The notes under the pieces were generated by a model. That model had not been told where the DNA came from, did no database searches, and saw only the letters and a program-made list of their open reading frames with translations. Positions 24,641-33,750 of a DNA stretch of 39,389 nucleotides are shown here, in pieces. Position 1 is the first letter of the stretch. Every line of letters starts with the position of its first letter. The position numbers and the translations under genes are program-made. The stretch comes from Flavobacteriaceae bacterium (lineage in GTDB: Bacteria > Bacteroidota > Bacteroidia > Flavobacteriales > Flavobacteriaceae), in assembly GCA_024638225.1 (NCBI GenBank), contig JAHEKR010000009.1, forward strand, positions 1 through 39,389, written 5' to 3'.

Positions 24641-25699
24641 CTAGAACTTATAGCTAAAGGCATTGATGTTCATACCAGCGCCTACGCTTGCAAATAACGC
24701 AATATCACCGTCGTTAGTTTGGTAGCCTTCTAATTGGTTACGCTTTACCAAGTCGAGTAGGGTAGGTACAGTCGCAACAGAGCTATTTCCTAGTTTACGT
24801 ATGCTTATTGGGAGTACATCTTTAGGCTGAGGATGGCGGTACAATCTATAAAACCGTTTTACAATCGCTTCATCCATTTTTTCGTTCGCTTGATGAATAA
24901 AAATTGACTTGAGCTCATTGACTTTAACTCCACTGCTATCCAGACAGTCTTTTAAGGCTTGCGGAACATGGCTAATGGCAAATTCATAAACTTTACGCCC
25001 GTACATTTTTATGTATTTATTGGATTGTTCCTCTTTAGGGTCAAAGGATGCACCATTAAACAAGAAAAATGCTTCTTCATTGCTGTAAGATTGTGAGCAA
25101 TGACTCAGTATCCCTCCATTTCTATCTGTTTTTTCAATGACGGTTGCACCAGCACCGTCTGCATAGATCATGGAATCTCGGTCGTTTGGATCAGCTATTC
25201 GAGACAAGGTGTCGGCGCCAATAACCAAACATCGTTTAGCCATTCCAGCCTTTATAAATGCTTGCGCTTGAATTACACCTTCCACCCAGCCTGGACAACC
25301 AAAGATCAAGTCGTAAGCAACACAGTTTGGATTTTTGATTTGCAGATTGTGTTTCACGCGTGTTGCCAATGAAGGCAGCATCTCAGATTGCGTACAACCG
25401 TGTTGGATATCGCCAAAGTTGTGTGCAAGAATAATATAATCGAGTGTTTCGGGGTCAATACCAGCATCTTGTATGGCATTTTCTGCGGCATGAAACGCTA
25501 AGTCTGATGCTGTTTGGTGTGGTTTGGCATACCTGCGCTCTTCAATTCCCGTAATTGCTTGAAACTTTTCAATGATGTCAGAGTTGGACCGTCCAAAGGG
25601 AGTTCCATCATCATCCATAAAAACACGATTCATAAAGTCTTCGTTCCGCTCGGTGTGATTGGGGATATAGCTACCAACTCCAGTTATGTGAATGCCCAT
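24641..25699 (-). CDS. fabH: 3-oxoacyl-[acyl-carrier-protein] synthase III (FabH-like)
   Basis: 352 aa. The KAS III triad is visible: C135 in LIFGCPGWVEG, H269 in IFIHQANEKM and N305 in LGNSSVATVP. The enzyme condenses an acyl-CoA with malonyl-ACP to start fatty-acid synthesis. The N-terminal extension with NHTERNEDFMNRVF and the GCPGW motif suit the divergent second copy seen in flavobacteria rather than the main fabH beside plsX, so a specialised primer is possible. Upstream (25700-25820) is AT-rich with only a weak TACTTTTA box. Confidence 0.83.
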   Translation of the reverse strand: MGIHITGVGSYIPNHTERNEDFMNRVFMDDDGTPFGRSNSDIIEKFQAITGIEERRYAKPHQTASDLAFHAAENAIQDAGIDPETLDYIILAHNFGDIQHGCTQSEMLPSLATRVKHNLQIKNPNCVAYDLIFGCPGWVEGVIQAQAFIKAGMAKRCLVIGADTLSRIADPNDRDSMIYADGAGATVIEKTDRNGGILSHCSQSYSNEEAFFLFNGASFDPKEEQSNKYIKMYGRKVYEFAISHVPQALKDCLDSSGVKVNELKSIFIHQANEKMDEAIVKRFYRLYRHPQPKDVLPISIRKLGNSSVATVPTLLDLVKRNQLEGYQTNDGDIALFASVGAGMNINAFSYKF

Positions 25700-25820
25700 A
25701 TCATTATTTAGTTACAATAAAAGTAATAACTCTGGATCAGTTTTAGATTATATTTTTAGAAATTTATGTGATTCCCAAAATACATATAAAAAAATAATGA
25801 AAAAGAATATTGAGACTAAG

Positions 25821-28685
25821 TTACTCTTTTTGAGTTGTTTGTAAAGCCTCATAAGCTTCTATTGGTGCACATGTACATACCAAATTACGATCCCCAAAGG
25901 CTTCATCTACACGCTGAACTGTAGGCCAAAATTTATGTTCCATCACCCAATGCAGCGGATATGCAGCTTCTTCTCGTGTATATGGGAAGGGCCATTTTTG
26001 AGCCGTTAATTGTTTTAATGTATGCGGCGCATTTCGGAGTATATTGTTATGCTGATCTGGGTCACTCGCCTCAATTTCATAACGTATAGAAATAAGCGCT
26101 TCACAAAAGCGGTCCAATTCTTCCTTATTTTCACTTTCTGTGGGCTCTATCATCATAGTGCCAGCGACAGGAAAAGATACCGTGGGTGCATGGAAGCCAT
26201 AATCCATCAATCGTTTGGCGATATCCACCACTTCTATTCCTTTTTCCTTAAAGGCGCGACAGTCAATGATAAATTCATGCGCTGCCCTGTTGCCGTCTCC
26301 ACTGTATAAAATTGGATAATGCTTGGCAATGCGTTCTTTTATATAGTTCGCATTGAGTATCGCGACTTCAGTAGCTTGTGTTAGTCCTTCTGCTCCAAGC
26401 ATTCTTATGTATGCATAAGAAATCAGGCAGGCGAGTGCTGATCCAAAAGGGGCTGCTGCAATCGCAGTAATTCCGTTTTCACCACTGGTTGGGATGACAC
26501 TGTGGTTTGGTAAAAAGGGAACGAGATGTGGCGCCACACAAATAGGGCCAACTCCCGGGCCGCCACCGCCATGTGGAATGGCAAATGTTTTGTGTAAATT
26601 TAAGTGACAAACATCGGCTCCAATGGCAGCTGGATTGGTCAAGCCAACCTGTGCGTTCATATTGGCACCGTCCATATAAATTTGACCTCCTTTGCTGTGG
26701 ATATAGCGAGTAATATCCTTGATTGATGATTCAAAAACCCCATGAGTTGATGGGTAGGTAATCATGAGTGCCGCTAAACTGGATGCATATACATCCGCTT
26801 TTTCCTTAAGATCCGTTACATCTATATTGCCTCGCTCATCGGTTTTGACCACCACAACATTCATACCAGCCATTACCGCTGAAGCCGGGTTTGTTCCATG
26901 AGCGGATGCAGGAATAAGACATATGTTTCTGTGTTTATCTCCTCTGGACAAGTGATATCCTCGGATAACCATCAAGCCAGCAAACTCACCTTGCGCTCCA
27001 GAGTTTGGCTGTAATGATGTTCCTCCAAAACCAGTGATCTCTGTCAGGTAGTCAGCTAAATCAGTCAATACTTTTTGGTAGCCTTTTGCTTGTTCGATAG
27101 GAACAAACGGGTGTATGTTATTCCATTGTGGATCACTAAGGGCAAGCATTTCGGTTGCTGCATTTAGCTTCATGGTACATGATCCAAGAGCAATCATGGA
27201 GTGATTGAGGGCTAAATCTTTTTGTTCTAGCGATTTGATGTAGCGCATCATGCTTGTCTCGGCATGAAACTTATGAAAGACTTCATGGGTTAAAAATCTT
27301 GTAGTACGCTCCAGTACAGTTGGTAGACATTGCTCATGAAAAGCATCTAGTTGAGGTACTTCTTGATGGGAGACTTTGGCGAATATTTTAATTAGTGTAG
27401 TTACGTCTTTGTCTTCAGTTGCTTCATTAAATGAAACAGCAACTTCCTTTTCGTGAATATAGTGGATATTAATACGCGCTTCTTCCAGTAGCGGCTTTAT
27501 CTTCTTGCTTGGAGCTTCAATTGATAAGGTGTCAAAGAAGGCATCATTTTTTTGTGTGAACCCTAGTTTGCGTAAGGCTTGATGAAATCGACAAGCATGT
27601 CGATGAATGCGCAATGCAATATCTTTTAATCCTTCTGGACCATGATATACTGCATACATTCCTGCCATGACTGCCAGTAATACTTGCGCAGTACAAATAT
27701 TAGAAGTCGCACGATCTCTTTTGATATGCTGTTCTCTTGTCTGCAAGGCCATGCGTAAGGCGCGTTGCCCATTTTTATCTTGGGTCACACCAATGATTCT
27801 TCCCGGGACAGAACGCTTGTAGGCTGTTTTTGTTGCAAAATAGGCTGCATGTGGACCTCCATATCCCAGTGGAATACCAAAGCGCTGTGTACTGCCAACG
27901 ACCACATCTGCACCAAGCGTTCCAGGCGCTTCTAACACCACGAGACTCATGAGGTCTGCAGCGACAGCCGTTTTTAGTTCCAATGAGCGGGCTCGTCCAA
28001 TAAAAGCTTTTAGGTCGGGGATGCTTCCGTCGCATCCTGGATATTGAACAAGTGCACCAAAGAATTCATGTGTCGGTTCAAAGGAAGCGGTGTTTCCATA
28101 GACGAGCTTCACGCCAATAGGAGTGGCTCTTGTTTCTAGCACAGATTTTGTTTGGGGAAGTGTATTCTGGTCGACAAAAAAGGATAAGGCATCATTTTTC
28201 TTTTGTTCTCTCGTTCGTTGACCGAGTAAGAGACTCATGGCTTCGGCGGCAGCAGTCGATTCGTCTAGCAAAGATGCGTTTGCCAACTCCATTTCCGTTA
28301 ACTCAGTAACCATGGTTTGAAAATTGAGTAAGGCTTCCATTCTACCTTGAGCAATTTCAGCTTGGTATGGTGTGTATGCTGTGTACCATCCTGGATTTTC
28401 TAATATATTTCTTTGAATGACACCAGGCAGAATAGCTTCATGATACCCCATACCAATTAAGGATGTGAATACCTTATTTTCTTTTCCTAAAGCACTAATT
28501 TGTTTTGAAAACACATGTTCGCTAACAGCATCAGGCAATGACATGGGCTTGCTTAGTCGAATTGCTTGGGGAACAGTTTGCGCGATCAAGTCCTTCATTG
28601 AAGGGGCTTGAATGGTCTCGAGTAACTTTTTACGTTCCTCTTCGTTAGGTCCAATGTGTCGAGCTGCAAAACTTCTCGTGTTCAT
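25821..28685 (-). CDS. gcvP: Glycine dehydrogenase (decarboxylating), P-protein of the glycine cleavage system
   Basis: 954 aa, the full-length single-chain form. The first half has FTSLIGMGYHEAILPGVIQRN and NPGWYTAYTPYQAEIAQGR. The second half has GSCTMKLNAATEM, QPNSGAQGEFAGL, and the PLP lysine K699 in HLNLHKTFAIPHGGGGPG. The enzyme decarboxylates glycine and loads the aminomethyl group onto lipoylated GcvH. gcvH and gcvT are not in the window. A well-formed -33/-7 promoter lies just upstream. Confidence 0.96.
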   Translation of the reverse strand: MNTRSFAARHIGPNEEERKKLLETIQAPSMKDLIAQTVPQAIRLSKPMSLPDAVSEHVFSKQISALGKENKVFTSLIGMGYHEAILPGVIQRNILENPGWYTAYTPYQAEIAQGRMEALLNFQTMVTELTEMELANASLLDESTAAAEAMSLLLGQRTREQKKNDALSFFVDQNTLPQTKSVLETRATPIGVKLVYGNTASFEPTHEFFGALVQYPGCDGSIPDLKAFIGRARSLELKTAVAADLMSLVVLEAPGTLGADVVVGSTQRFGIPLGYGGPHAAYFATKTAYKRSVPGRIIGVTQDKNGQRALRMALQTREQHIKRDRATSNICTAQVLLAVMAGMYAVYHGPEGLKDIALRIHRHACRFHQALRKLGFTQKNDAFFDTLSIEAPSKKIKPLLEEARINIHYIHEKEVAVSFNEATEDKDVTTLIKIFAKVSHQEVPQLDAFHEQCLPTVLERTTRFLTHEVFHKFHAETSMMRYIKSLEQKDLALNHSMIALGSCTMKLNAATEMLALSDPQWNNIHPFVPIEQAKGYQKVLTDLADYLTEITGFGGTSLQPNSGAQGEFAGLMVIRGYHLSRGDKHRNICLIPASAHGTNPASAVMAGMNVVVVKTDERGNIDVTDLKEKADVYASSLAALMITYPSTHGVFESSIKDITRYIHSKGGQIYMDGANMNAQVGLTNPAAIGADVCHLNLHKTFAIPHGGGGPGVGPICVAPHLVPFLPNHSVIPTSGENGITAIAAAPFGSALACLISYAYIRMLGAEGLTQATEVAILNANYIKERIAKHYPILYSGDGNRAAHEFIIDCRAFKEKGIEVVDIAKRLMDYGFHAPTVSFPVAGTMMIEPTESENKEELDRFCEALISIRYEIEASDPDQHNNILRNAPHTLKQLTAQKWPFPYTREEAAYPLHWVMEHKFWPTVQRVDEAFGDRNLVCTCAPIEAYEALQTTQKE

Positions 28686-28706
28686 AAGAGTTCATATTGT
28701 TAAACT

Positions 28707-28737
28707 CAAAATTAATTTTTTGCCGCAGAACACAAAA
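28707..28737 (-). promoter_or_regulatory. Promoter for gcvP
   Basis: On the minus strand TTTTG at 28737-28733 is followed after 18 bases by TAATTTTG at 28714-28707, matching the Bacteroidota -33/-7 pair. The gcvP ATG is 21 bases further on. No glycine riboswitch-like structure was recognised in the short leader. Confidence 0.65.
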
Positions 28738-28776
28738 GAAAACCTAAACGTTTCATTCTAAAGTTGTTAACCGTAA

Positions 28777-28809
28777 TTGGCCTAGTTGTCAACACAAATA
28801 CTACTTTTG
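28777..28809 (+). promoter_or_regulatory. Promoter for the UbiA-like gene
   Basis: TTG at 28777-28779 is followed after 22 bases by TACTTTTG at 28802-28809 (TAnnTTTG), 9 bases before the ATG at 28819. The box lies inside the longer open frame from 28786 and so argues against that start. Confidence 0.6.
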
Positions 28810-28818
28810 TGTGCTTGT

Positions 28819-29610
28819 ATGAGAAAAAAGATTTTAGCGTATTATATCTCTTCTAAACTTCACGTAGCGCTAAGTTTATGGGCATTTTGTCAAGTTACAG
28901 CACTCCAACAAGGCGGTCGAATTTCGCTATCGTTGCAACTGGCGATATTTTGCTTTGGCTGGGCAGCTTATTGGTATGCGCATCAAGTGGTTCCCTACTA
29001 CTATAAGCACAAGCAATTGCCCTTTTTGCAGTTGTTTTTTACGTTATGTGCATTGTTGGCAGGCGTTATTTTATTGCGCTATCAGCCATATTCCATACAG
29101 CTTATTTTTGTTGGTTTGGGTATAATCAGTTTTTGTTACGCTATCCCTTTTGGACCTTCTATGGGGTTGCGCTTTATCCCTGGAATAAAAATTTTTCTTA
29201 TCGCTATTTGTTGGGCTTCATTTGCTGCAGTAGGTGTTTGTGCTTCTACAGGGTCAGTCACGCTCATGGTTGTTGTAAAATCTATACTTTGGGTGGTGCT
29301 ACTGACGCTCCCTTTTGATGTACGAGATATGGATAAAGACGCTCAAAAACTGAAGACAATCCCTCAATTACTTGGATTAAATAAAACAAGAGTATTGGGT
29401 TTTGTGCTTGCACTTATCATCATATTTTTAATTGATCAAACAGTACCAATTTCAAATATTCAATACGCAGCTTATGTTGTTTTAGCCTTGGTGTTGATGT
29501 GCTATATACGGATGCATCCCAAGCGCCATTTACATTTTACTTCTTTTTGGATCGAAGGGATTCCCTTGCTGTGGTATGGGATAAGTGTTTTTTCGCTTAT
29601 TTTTTATTGA
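28819..29610 (+). CDS. UbiA-like integral membrane protein (prenyltransferase fold, degenerate)
   Basis: 263 aa from the ATG at 28819; an earlier in-frame ATG at 28786 lies upstream of the promoter box. It has about eight hydrophobic helices. The segment LPFDVRDMDKD, followed by KLKTIPQLLGLNKT, resembles the second Asp-rich motif and following loop of UbiA prenyltransferases. The first Asp-rich motif (NxxxDxxxD) is not visible at the expected place, where WAAYWYAHQVVPYYY is found. It may therefore be an inactive or altered family member. The 3' end overlaps convergent purE by 14 bases. Confidence 0.65.
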   Translation: MRKKILAYYISSKLHVALSLWAFCQVTALQQGGRISLSLQLAIFCFGWAAYWYAHQVVPYYYKHKQLPFLQLFFTLCALLAGVILLRYQPYSIQLIFVGLGIISFCYAIPFGPSMGLRFIPGIKIFLIAICWASFAAVGVCASTGSVTLMVVVKSILWVVLLTLPFDVRDMDKDAQKLKTIPQLLGLNKTRVLGFVLALIIIFLIDQTVPISNIQYAAYVVLALVLMCYIRMHPKRHLHFTSFWIEGIPLLWYGISVFSLIFY

Positions 29611-30082
29611 TGTCCTTGGCACTCTGATGTACTTGTTCTCCCATAGAGGCTTTGTAAGCAATCATCGCTTCGCGCAGTGCTGGATTTTTTACGCCTAAAA
29701 TTTGACAGGCCAACAATGCAGCATTTTTTGCACCATTAAGCGCCACGGTTGCCACGGGAACACCCCCTGGCATTTGTAAGATGGACAATACAGAATCCCA
29801 TCCATCAATGGAGTTGGATGATTTAACAGGAACCCCAATTACCGGTAGTGGACTTGTCGAGGCAACCATCCCTGGTAGATGTGCTGCACCACCAGCGCCA
29901 GCAATGATAACATCAATTCCGTGTTCGTGCGCTTTGCTTCCAAAGGCCATCATCTTTTCAGGAGTGCGATGGGCTGAAACGATATCGACCTCGGTTTCAA
30001 TTTCAAATAGTGCTAGGGTATCTATTGCTGCTTGCATGACTGGCAAGTCACTTTTACTTCCCATGATGACGGCTACTTTCAT
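29597..30082 (-). CDS. purE: N5-carboxyaminoimidazole ribonucleotide mutase (PurE)
   Basis: 161 aa. The N-terminal MGSKSDLPVM and SAHRTPEKM motifs, GAGGAAHLPGMVA and PVIGVPVKSS are all diagnostic of class I PurE. The enzyme moves the carboxyl group from N5 to C4 of the imidazole in purine synthesis, using the product of PurK. It starts 1 base after the purK stop, so purK-purE form an operon. Confidence 0.96.
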   Translation of the reverse strand: MKVAVIMGSKSDLPVMQAAIDTLALFEIETEVDIVSAHRTPEKMMAFGSKAHEHGIDVIIAGAGGAAHLPGMVASTSPLPVIGVPVKSSNSIDGWDSVLSILQMPGGVPVATVALNGAKNAALLACQILGVKNPALREAMIAYKASMGEQVHQSAKDINKK

Positions 30083-30083
30083 A

Positions 30084-31241
30084 TCAATTTGCTTTAAGTT
30101 GAAGCGTATTTTTCAATGCGCTAATTTTTGTTTTAATTTCTTTCAATGAATCCCCGGTGAGTGTTATATGGCCCATTTTTCGTTGTGGCTTGGTTGTTTT
30201 TTTACCGTAAATATGAAGCCCAAGCATGGGTGTTTTTAACAGTTCATCTGCTCCATGATAGCTGAAGCTTCCCAAAATATCCTTAGGGCCAACTATGTTT
30301 GCCATAATTGATGGTCGGTAAAAATCTGTTTTTCCAAGCGGGATGTTTAAAATTGAACGAAGGTGCTGTTCAAATTGCGAACAAACACAGCCTTCAATAG
30401 TCAGATGTCCAGAATTGTGCGGTCTAGGCGCAACTTCATTTACCCAAAGTTGTTGGTCTTTATCTACAAAAAATTCAACAGCGAGTAGGCCCACATGCTC
30501 CCACAACTCAGCCAGTTCTCGGGCAATTGAAGCGGCATGCGCTTTGATGGAATCGGAAACATTACTGGGATAATAAACATACTCGACTTGATTTGCTGTT
30601 GGATGGAAATCCATGCCTACAGCTGGGTAGAGCGCAATTTCTCCTGACGGATTTCGTGATACAATAACAGAAATCTCTTCTTCAATAGGCACAAGGCTCT
30701 CGATGATACACGGATTATCCGGTAATTCGTTTATATCAGCTACTGAATTTAATTTCTTCACACCAAAACCATCGTAGCCAAAGCGTGCTGCTTTCCAAAT
30801 ACACGGAAATTGGATTTCATTATTAGCGGCGGCTTGATCAAGTTGCTTACGCGTATCAAAAGCACTAAAAGGGGCTGTTGGTATGTTATGCGCCAGGTAA
30901 AACTCTTTTTGCGTACGCTTGTTTTGGATTATTTCAAGGGTTTCGGGTTTTGGGTAGACCTTTACCCCTTTGTTTTCTAGGGCATATAGCGCATCAATAT
31001 TCACATGCTCAATTTCAATGGTAATCAGGTCAAGCTGCTCACCAAATCCAAAAACGGTTTCGTAGTCCATTAAATCTCCTTGAACGAAATTCATACAGCT
31101 GTATTTTGCGGCAGCTTCATTATTTGGATCAAGTACATGGGTATGAATATCCCATCTTTTGGTAACGTCAAGGAGCATTTTACCCAATTGACCGCCGCCA
31201 AGTATGCCAAGCGCAAAATCTGTAGAAATATACTGTTGCAT
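30084..31241 (-). CDS. purK: 5-(carboxyamino)imidazole ribonucleotide synthase (PurK)
   Basis: 385 aa from the ATG at 31241, which begins MQQYISTDFALGILGGGQLGKM. The longer frame from 31271 runs through the promoter box and is rejected. ATP-grasp features are CIWKAARFGYDGFGVKKL, ESLVPIEEEISVIV, LLAVEFFVDKDQQLWVNEVAPRPHNSGHLTIE. PurK carboxylates AIR at N5 using ATP and bicarbonate. It is first in the purK-purE operon and diverges from adk. Confidence 0.95.
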   Translation of the reverse strand: MQQYISTDFALGILGGGQLGKMLLDVTKRWDIHTHVLDPNNEAAAKYSCMNFVQGDLMDYETVFGFGEQLDLITIEIEHVNIDALYALENKGVKVYPKPETLEIIQNKRTQKEFYLAHNIPTAPFSAFDTRKQLDQAAANNEIQFPCIWKAARFGYDGFGVKKLNSVADINELPDNPCIIESLVPIEEEISVIVSRNPSGEIALYPAVGMDFHPTANQVEYVYYPSNVSDSIKAHAASIARELAELWEHVGLLAVEFFVDKDQQLWVNEVAPRPHNSGHLTIEGCVCSQFEQHLRSILNIPLGKTDFYRPSIMANIVGPKDILGSFSYHGADELLKTPMLGLHIYGKKTTKPQRKMGHITLTGDSLKEIKTKISALKNTLQLKAN

Positions 31242-31249
31242 TACCCCTG

Positions 31250-31257
31250 CAAAGGTA
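31250..31257 (-). promoter_or_regulatory. Promoter -7 box for purK-purE
   Basis: The minus strand reads TACCTTTG (TAnnTTTG), ending 8 bases before the purK ATG, which implies a very short leader. The best upstream TTG has only 11 bases of spacing. I saw no guanine/adenine riboswitch: there is no room for one. Confidence 0.5.
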
Positions 31258-31306
31258 CGCATATTCCTCAATGTAGTTTTTCGGTAGTCCAGCTCATAAA
31301 ATAGAA

Positions 31307-31314
31307 TATCTTTG
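31307..31314 (+). promoter_or_regulatory. Promoter -7 box for the adk operon
   Basis: TATCTTTG matches TAnnTTTG and ends 18 bases before the adk ATG. It sits back to back with the purK promoter, 50 bases away. Confidence 0.6.
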
Positions 31315-31332
31315 TAGGGTCAAAAAGCATAT

Positions 31333-31905
31333 ATGAAGAATATAATTTTGTTTGGTAAACCAGGAGCTGGAAAAGGAACACAAGCCGAATTTTTAAAAGA
31401 AGCATTCGGTTTAGTCCATATTTCAACGGGAGATGTATTTCGATTTAATATCAAAAATCAAACTCCGTTGGGCGCTATGGCCAAAGGTTATATGGATAAA
31501 GGCGATCTTGTTCCTGATGCAGTCACGATTCAAATGCTCGAAAGTGAGGTGGATAAACACAGCAACGCCCCTGGATTTATTTTTGATGGCTTCCCGCGAA
31601 CTACCGCTCAAGCAGCTGCCTTAGACGCGTTTCTCGAAAAGAAGGGAATGCAACTTGCTGCTACCTTGGCCTTGGATGTAGATGAGAACGTACTCGTTCA
31701 GCGTCTTTTGGAACGCGGAAAGGGTAGTGGTCGTGCGGATGACCAAGATGAAGAAAAAATTAGAAACCGCTTTGCGGAATACAATCAAAAAACAGCCCCT
31801 TTGATTGATTATTACAAAAAGCAGGGCAAATTCCACAGTATCGATGGTGCCGGCACCATTGAATCTATAGCGATGCAGCTCAGCAACCTTGTAGAACAAC
31901 TTTAA
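31333..31905 (+). CDS. adk: Adenylate kinase (short-LID form)
   Basis: 190 aa. The P-loop [10 protein letters not shown] is at residues 6-15, then HISTGDVFR (AMP site), [14 protein letters not shown], and a LID segment [20 protein letters not shown]. The LID is short and has no zinc cysteines; the usual long-LID bacterial enzyme has about 214 residues. The enzyme balances ATP, ADP and AMP. The TAA stop overlaps the ATG of obg (TAATG), so the two are coupled, a known Bacteroidota arrangement. Confidence 0.94.
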   Translation: MKNIILFGKPGAGKGTQAEFLKEAFGLVHISTGDVFRFNIKNQTPLGAMAKGYMDKGDLVPDAVTIQMLESEVDKHSNAPGFIFDGFPRTTAQAAALDAFLEKKGMQLAATLALDVDENVLVQRLLERGKGSGRADDQDEEKIRNRFAEYNQKTAPLIDYYKKQGKFHSIDGAGTIESIAMQLSNLVEQL

Positions 31906-32903
31906 TGACGGAAGGAAATTTTGTTGACTACGTAAAAATTCATGTACGCTCTGGAAACGGGGGCAGGGGATCTACACATTTTCATCGAGAAAAATACATT
32001 ACCAAAGGTGGTCCTGATGGTGGTGATGGTGGCCGTGGAGGTCACGTAATTCTTCGGGGTGATAAGGGTTTGTGGACGCTAATTTCCTTTAAGTTTAAAC
32101 GTCATTTTAATGCCGAGCACGGATTTAGTGGCAGTAAAAGTCGAAGTACAGGTGCGGATGGCACTGACATAATCATCCCCGTTCCACTAGGAACTGTGGT
32201 CCTCGACAGTCAAACTGGAGAGCGAATCACCGAAATTACAGAAGAGGGAGACGTTATTGTGGCCAAAGGCGGTATGGGCGGACGAGGAAACTGGCATTTT
32301 AAAAGTTCAACCAATCAAGCGCCGCGCTATGCTCAACCTGGAAGAGCAGGCGTTGAACGTGATATTACTTTGGAATTAAAAGTATTGGCCGATGTGGGGT
32401 TGGTTGGTTTTCCTAATGCTGGAAAGTCAACGCTACTTTCTGCGATTACTTCTGCAAAACCAAAAATAGCCGATTATCCTTTTACAACATTAAAACCTAA
32501 TTTAGGTATTGTACAGCATAGGAATTTTAGTTCGTTTATTCTTGCAGACATTCCTGGAATCATCGAAGGTGCTGCATACGGAAAAGGATTAGGGCATTAT
32601 TTCTTGCGTCACATTGAGCGCAACAGTGTATTGCTCTACGTCATCCCAGCAGATGCACCGGATATTAAAGAACAATTTACTATATTAAACAAGGAATTGG
32701 CACAATACAATCCCGAACTTCTAGATAAACATTTTATGGTGGGTATTTCAAAATCAGACTTGTTGGATGAGGAGCTTTTTGAAGCCATAAAAGACGAGTG
32801 TTCTCGGTCATTTACAGAAATTCCTTTTGTGCTTTTTTCTTCCGTTTCTCAACAAGGATTAAGCGCATTAAAAGATAAGTTATGGGGATTGCTCAACGAC
32901 TAA
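31905..32903 (+). CDS. obgE: Obg family GTPase (CgtA/ObgE)
   Basis: 332 aa. The glycine-rich Obg fold covers about residues 1-155 ([59 protein letters not shown]). The G domain has [11 protein letters not shown] (G1), [12 protein letters not shown] (switch I), [25 protein letters not shown] (G3) and SKSDLLD (G4). There is no C-terminal OCT domain, as in many members. Obg aids assembly of the large ribosomal subunit and stress control. Its last 22 bases overlap the start of the next gene. Confidence 0.95.
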   Translation: MTEGNFVDYVKIHVRSGNGGRGSTHFHREKYITKGGPDGGDGGRGGHVILRGDKGLWTLISFKFKRHFNAEHGFSGSKSRSTGADGTDIIIPVPLGTVVLDSQTGERITEITEEGDVIVAKGGMGGRGNWHFKSSTNQAPRYAQPGRAGVERDITLELKVLADVGLVGFPNAGKSTLLSAITSAKPKIADYPFTTLKPNLGIVQHRNFSSFILADIPGIIEGAAYGKGLGHYFLRHIERNSVLLYVIPADAPDIKEQFTILNKELAQYNPELLDKHFMVGISKSDLLDEELFEAIKDECSRSFTEIPFVLFSSVSQQGLSALKDKLWGLLND

Positions 32904-33742
32904 TCTTTTTGCTTTTGTTTGTGGTGTATAGTCACGGGCAGCGTATCCCACAATCATTATTCGAACCCGTAGTCGCTACCGCCGAGCAATTGGTGCGTAT
33001 TCAAGAATTAGAAACCAAGGAGTTGCGCACTTTCTCAGAGCAAAAGGAACTGTCTCTTTTGTACGCTTCGGACGCAGATTATCAAAAGGCATACGATGCA
33101 ATGGAACCGATGGCTGATAGCCTACAAATGGATTTTGACTTTCAATATTTGTATGGTGGAATTGCAGGTATTTTGGCCACTGAGTTGCCAAGAACACGTT
33201 CTTTGCCCTATGTGCGATCGATGAAATCTTCTTTTGAACAAGCCGCTAGCCTTCGTCCTGATGATCTAGCTGTACAAATCATTTTACTTAATCTATATGC
33301 TGAATTGCCTTGGGTTTTGGGGGGTAGTAACAAAAAGGCCGAACGCCAGACAGAACGGATAAAAACCATTTCAGTCATAGAGGGCCATTTAGCTAAAGGG
33401 TATTACAACAGAACAATCAAAAAAAATAAGGAGGCCTTGGTTGCTTACCTAGAAGCTGTAAATCTGGTTAAGGATTGTAAAATGGATTTCCTCGGTCTCA
33501 CAAACAATGCTTTTTACCACCTAGCGGTATTGAGCTTTTATTTGCAAAAAGAGGTAACAAAAGCGCATTGTTTTTTTTCTATGTATTTGGATAATTATAG
33601 CTCTGGTGATGCTTACCCCAAAGAGTTTGCCCGCTATTATATGCGTAAACTGAGCGAACCAACAGCTACTGATGAGGAAATGGAGGAAAAACTTTATCAA
33701 TTCGATGGTCTAACTGCTTGGATTCAAAATAACTTTAAATAG
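32882..33742 (+). CDS. Exported TPR-like helical-repeat protein, function unknown
   Basis: 286 aa. The signal peptide is [20 protein letters not shown], so the protein should be periplasmic. The rest is helical with TPR-like spacing: [49 protein letters not shown] and [17 protein letters not shown] recognise no catalytic motif. The start overlaps the obgE coding end by 22 bases and the signal peptide starts at that ATG, so this start is credible; the next in-frame ATG is far inside. It lies in the adk-obgE chain, but no functional tie is evident. Confidence 0.75.
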   Translation: MGIAQRLIFLLLFVVYSHGQRIPQSLFEPVVATAEQLVRIQELETKELRTFSEQKELSLLYASDADYQKAYDAMEPMADSLQMDFDFQYLYGGIAGILATELPRTRSLPYVRSMKSSFEQAASLRPDDLAVQIILLNLYAELPWVLGGSNKKAERQTERIKTISVIEGHLAKGYYNRTIKKNKEALVAYLEAVNLVKDCKMDFLGLTNNAFYHLAVLSFYLQKEVTKAHCFFSMYLDNYSSGDAYPKEFARYYMRKLSEPTATDEEMEEKLYQFDGLTAWIQNNFK

Positions 33743-33750
33743 AACAGGTC

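Noticed and set aside
28686-28706. Glycine riboswitch upstream of gcvP
   Set aside because: The leader between the promoter and the start codon is about 20 bases, far too short.
28786-28818. Earlier ATG for the UbiA-like gene
   Set aside because: The TACTTTTG promoter box lies within this extension, so it would not be transcribed.
31242-31271. N-terminal extension of purK
   Set aside because: It contains the TACCTTTG promoter box, and the conserved PurK start GILGGGQLGKM fits the ATG at 31241.
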